DNA of 64,000 nucleotides from Agrobacterium tumefaciens (lineage in GTDB: Bacteria > Pseudomonadota > Alphaproteobacteria > Rhizobiales > Rhizobiaceae), in NCBI RefSeq assembly GCF_005221385.1, contig NZ_CP039903.1:1054001-1118000 (forward strand), read 5' to 3'. The stretch's first letter is position 1; every line of letters begins with the position of its first letter. Under the pieces are notes generated by a model. It was not told the DNA's origin. It worked only from the letters and a program-made list of their open reading frames with translations, and did not search any database. The position numbers and the translations under genes are program-made. Shown here in pieces: positions 63,552-64,000 of this stretch.

Positions 63552-64000
63552 AACGGTCTGCCCCTGTAAACGACGGTAGCGGTGGCGATGGCCGCAATGC
63601 CTTCCCGGCGGCCGACGAAGCCGATCGTCTCATTCGTCGTCGCCTTCACCGAGCAGCGCTCCAGCGCAATGCCGAGCATGTCCGAGAGCGCTTCGCGCAT
63701 GGCCTGGCGGTGCGGGCCGATGCGCGGCGCTTCGGCGATCAGCGAGACATCGGCATTCATGATCGTGCCGCCATTATCGCGCACCACCTTGGCCGCATGT
63801 TCGAGGAAGATGCGCGATGCGGCGCCCTTCCATTGTGGATCGGACGGCGGGAAGTGATCGCCGATATCACCGGCTCCGCAGGTGGCGAGCAGCGCATCCG
63901 TCAGCGCATGCAGCGCCACATCGGCATCCGAATGACCTTTGAGTTTCTGGTCGTGTTCGATGAAGACTCCACAAAGCGTCACGCCATCTCCGGTCTCCAG
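63548..64000 (-). CDS. ispDF: IspD/IspF bifunctional enzyme, IspF-domain part (partial)
   Basis: The frame is open to the window edge, giving the C-terminal 150 residues. These are the 2-C-methyl-D-erythritol 2,4-cyclodiphosphate synthase (IspF) domain with [35 protein letters not shown] and [16 protein letters not shown]. In Rhizobiaceae IspF is fused to IspD (MEP cytidylyltransferase); the IspD half would lie to the right of the window. Part of the non-mevalonate isoprenoid pathway. Confidence 0.92.
   Translation of the reverse strand: METGDGVTLCGVFIEHDQKLKGHSDADVALHALTDALLATCGAGDIGDHFPPSDPQWKGAASRIFLEHAAKVVRDNGGTIMNADVSLIAEAPRIGPHRQAMREALSDMLGIALERCSVKATTNETIGFVGRREGIAAIATATVVYRGRPL

Overview
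The window is ordinary chromosome of a Rhizobiaceae alphaproteobacterium, very probably Agrobacterium (A. tumefaciens/A. fabrum group). Three things point there: the gene order GPR - folate genes - cckA - clpS/clpA - rpsB/tsf - bamA/lpx - gltA - lexA - eno - pdh - lipA - ispDF, which agrees with what I remember of the C58 circular chromosome; the GTTC-N7-GTTC LexA box; and the presence of a Growth Pole Ring type protein, a DUF1849/EipB protein and an LpxI-type lipid A enzyme. I found no prophage, transposase, CRISPR array, rRNA or tRNA. Nearly all genes are core housekeeping genes in compact operons.

Layout. 1-3753 (-): 5'-coding part of a giant two-TM, coiled-coil protein with a 22-residue tandem repeat, the Growth Pole Ring protein that organises unipolar growth. 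4.2-8.5 kb: an Hpt phosphotransfer protein, a [2Fe-2S] ferredoxin, a DUF922 putative zinc protease, the folP-folB-folK folate operon and a small exported protein. 8.6-12.5 kb: a YcjX/YcjF pair, a SixA-like histidine phosphatase and a DksA-type regulator without the zinc cysteines. 12.6-20 kb: a FliO-domain protein, divergent cckA (cell-cycle hybrid histidine kinase), then clpS-clpA (N-end rule adaptor and unfoldase). 20-24 kb: azlC-azlD branched-chain amino-acid exporter, a PAP2 phosphatase, and a LysR regulator divergent from a DUF1989 protein. 24.1-27 kb (-): the overlapping operon ridA - gdpd - GNAT - hit. 27.1-41.4 kb (+): eipB, then translation and envelope biogenesis: rpsB, tsf, pyrH, frr, uppS, cdsA, rseP, bamA, lpxD, fabZ, lpxA, lpxI, lpxB. 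41.5-47.4 kb: gltA, comEC, a GST and lexA with its SOS box. 47.6-59.3 kb (+): a VOC protein, kdsA, eno, ftsB, then pdhA-pdhB-(unknown 97 aa)-pdhC, an SGNH esterase, lpdA, a GlsB-family membrane protein and lipA. 59.4-64 kb: a DMT permease and AraC regulator separated by a large inverted repeat, a 58-aa small protein, a P-loop kinase, a COQ10/RatA START-domain protein, cinA and the start of the IspF half of ispDF.

Functional themes. Polar growth and cell cycle (GPR, Hpt, CckA, ClpS/ClpA, FtsB), outer-membrane assembly (UppS, CdsA, RseP, BamA, Lpx enzymes, KdsA, EipB) and central carbon metabolism (citrate synthase, enolase, complete pyruvate dehydrogenase plus lipoate synthase) dominate. The least explained items are: the 97-aa protein between E1-beta and E2; an orphan minus-strand terminator with a 19-bp palindrome near 5.1-5.3 kb (possible small RNA); the inverted repeat at 60.5-60.7 kb; three palindromic intergenic repeat copies; and the ring protein's long, perfectly phased 66-bp tandem repeat. 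I saw no clearly undescribed multi-gene system.
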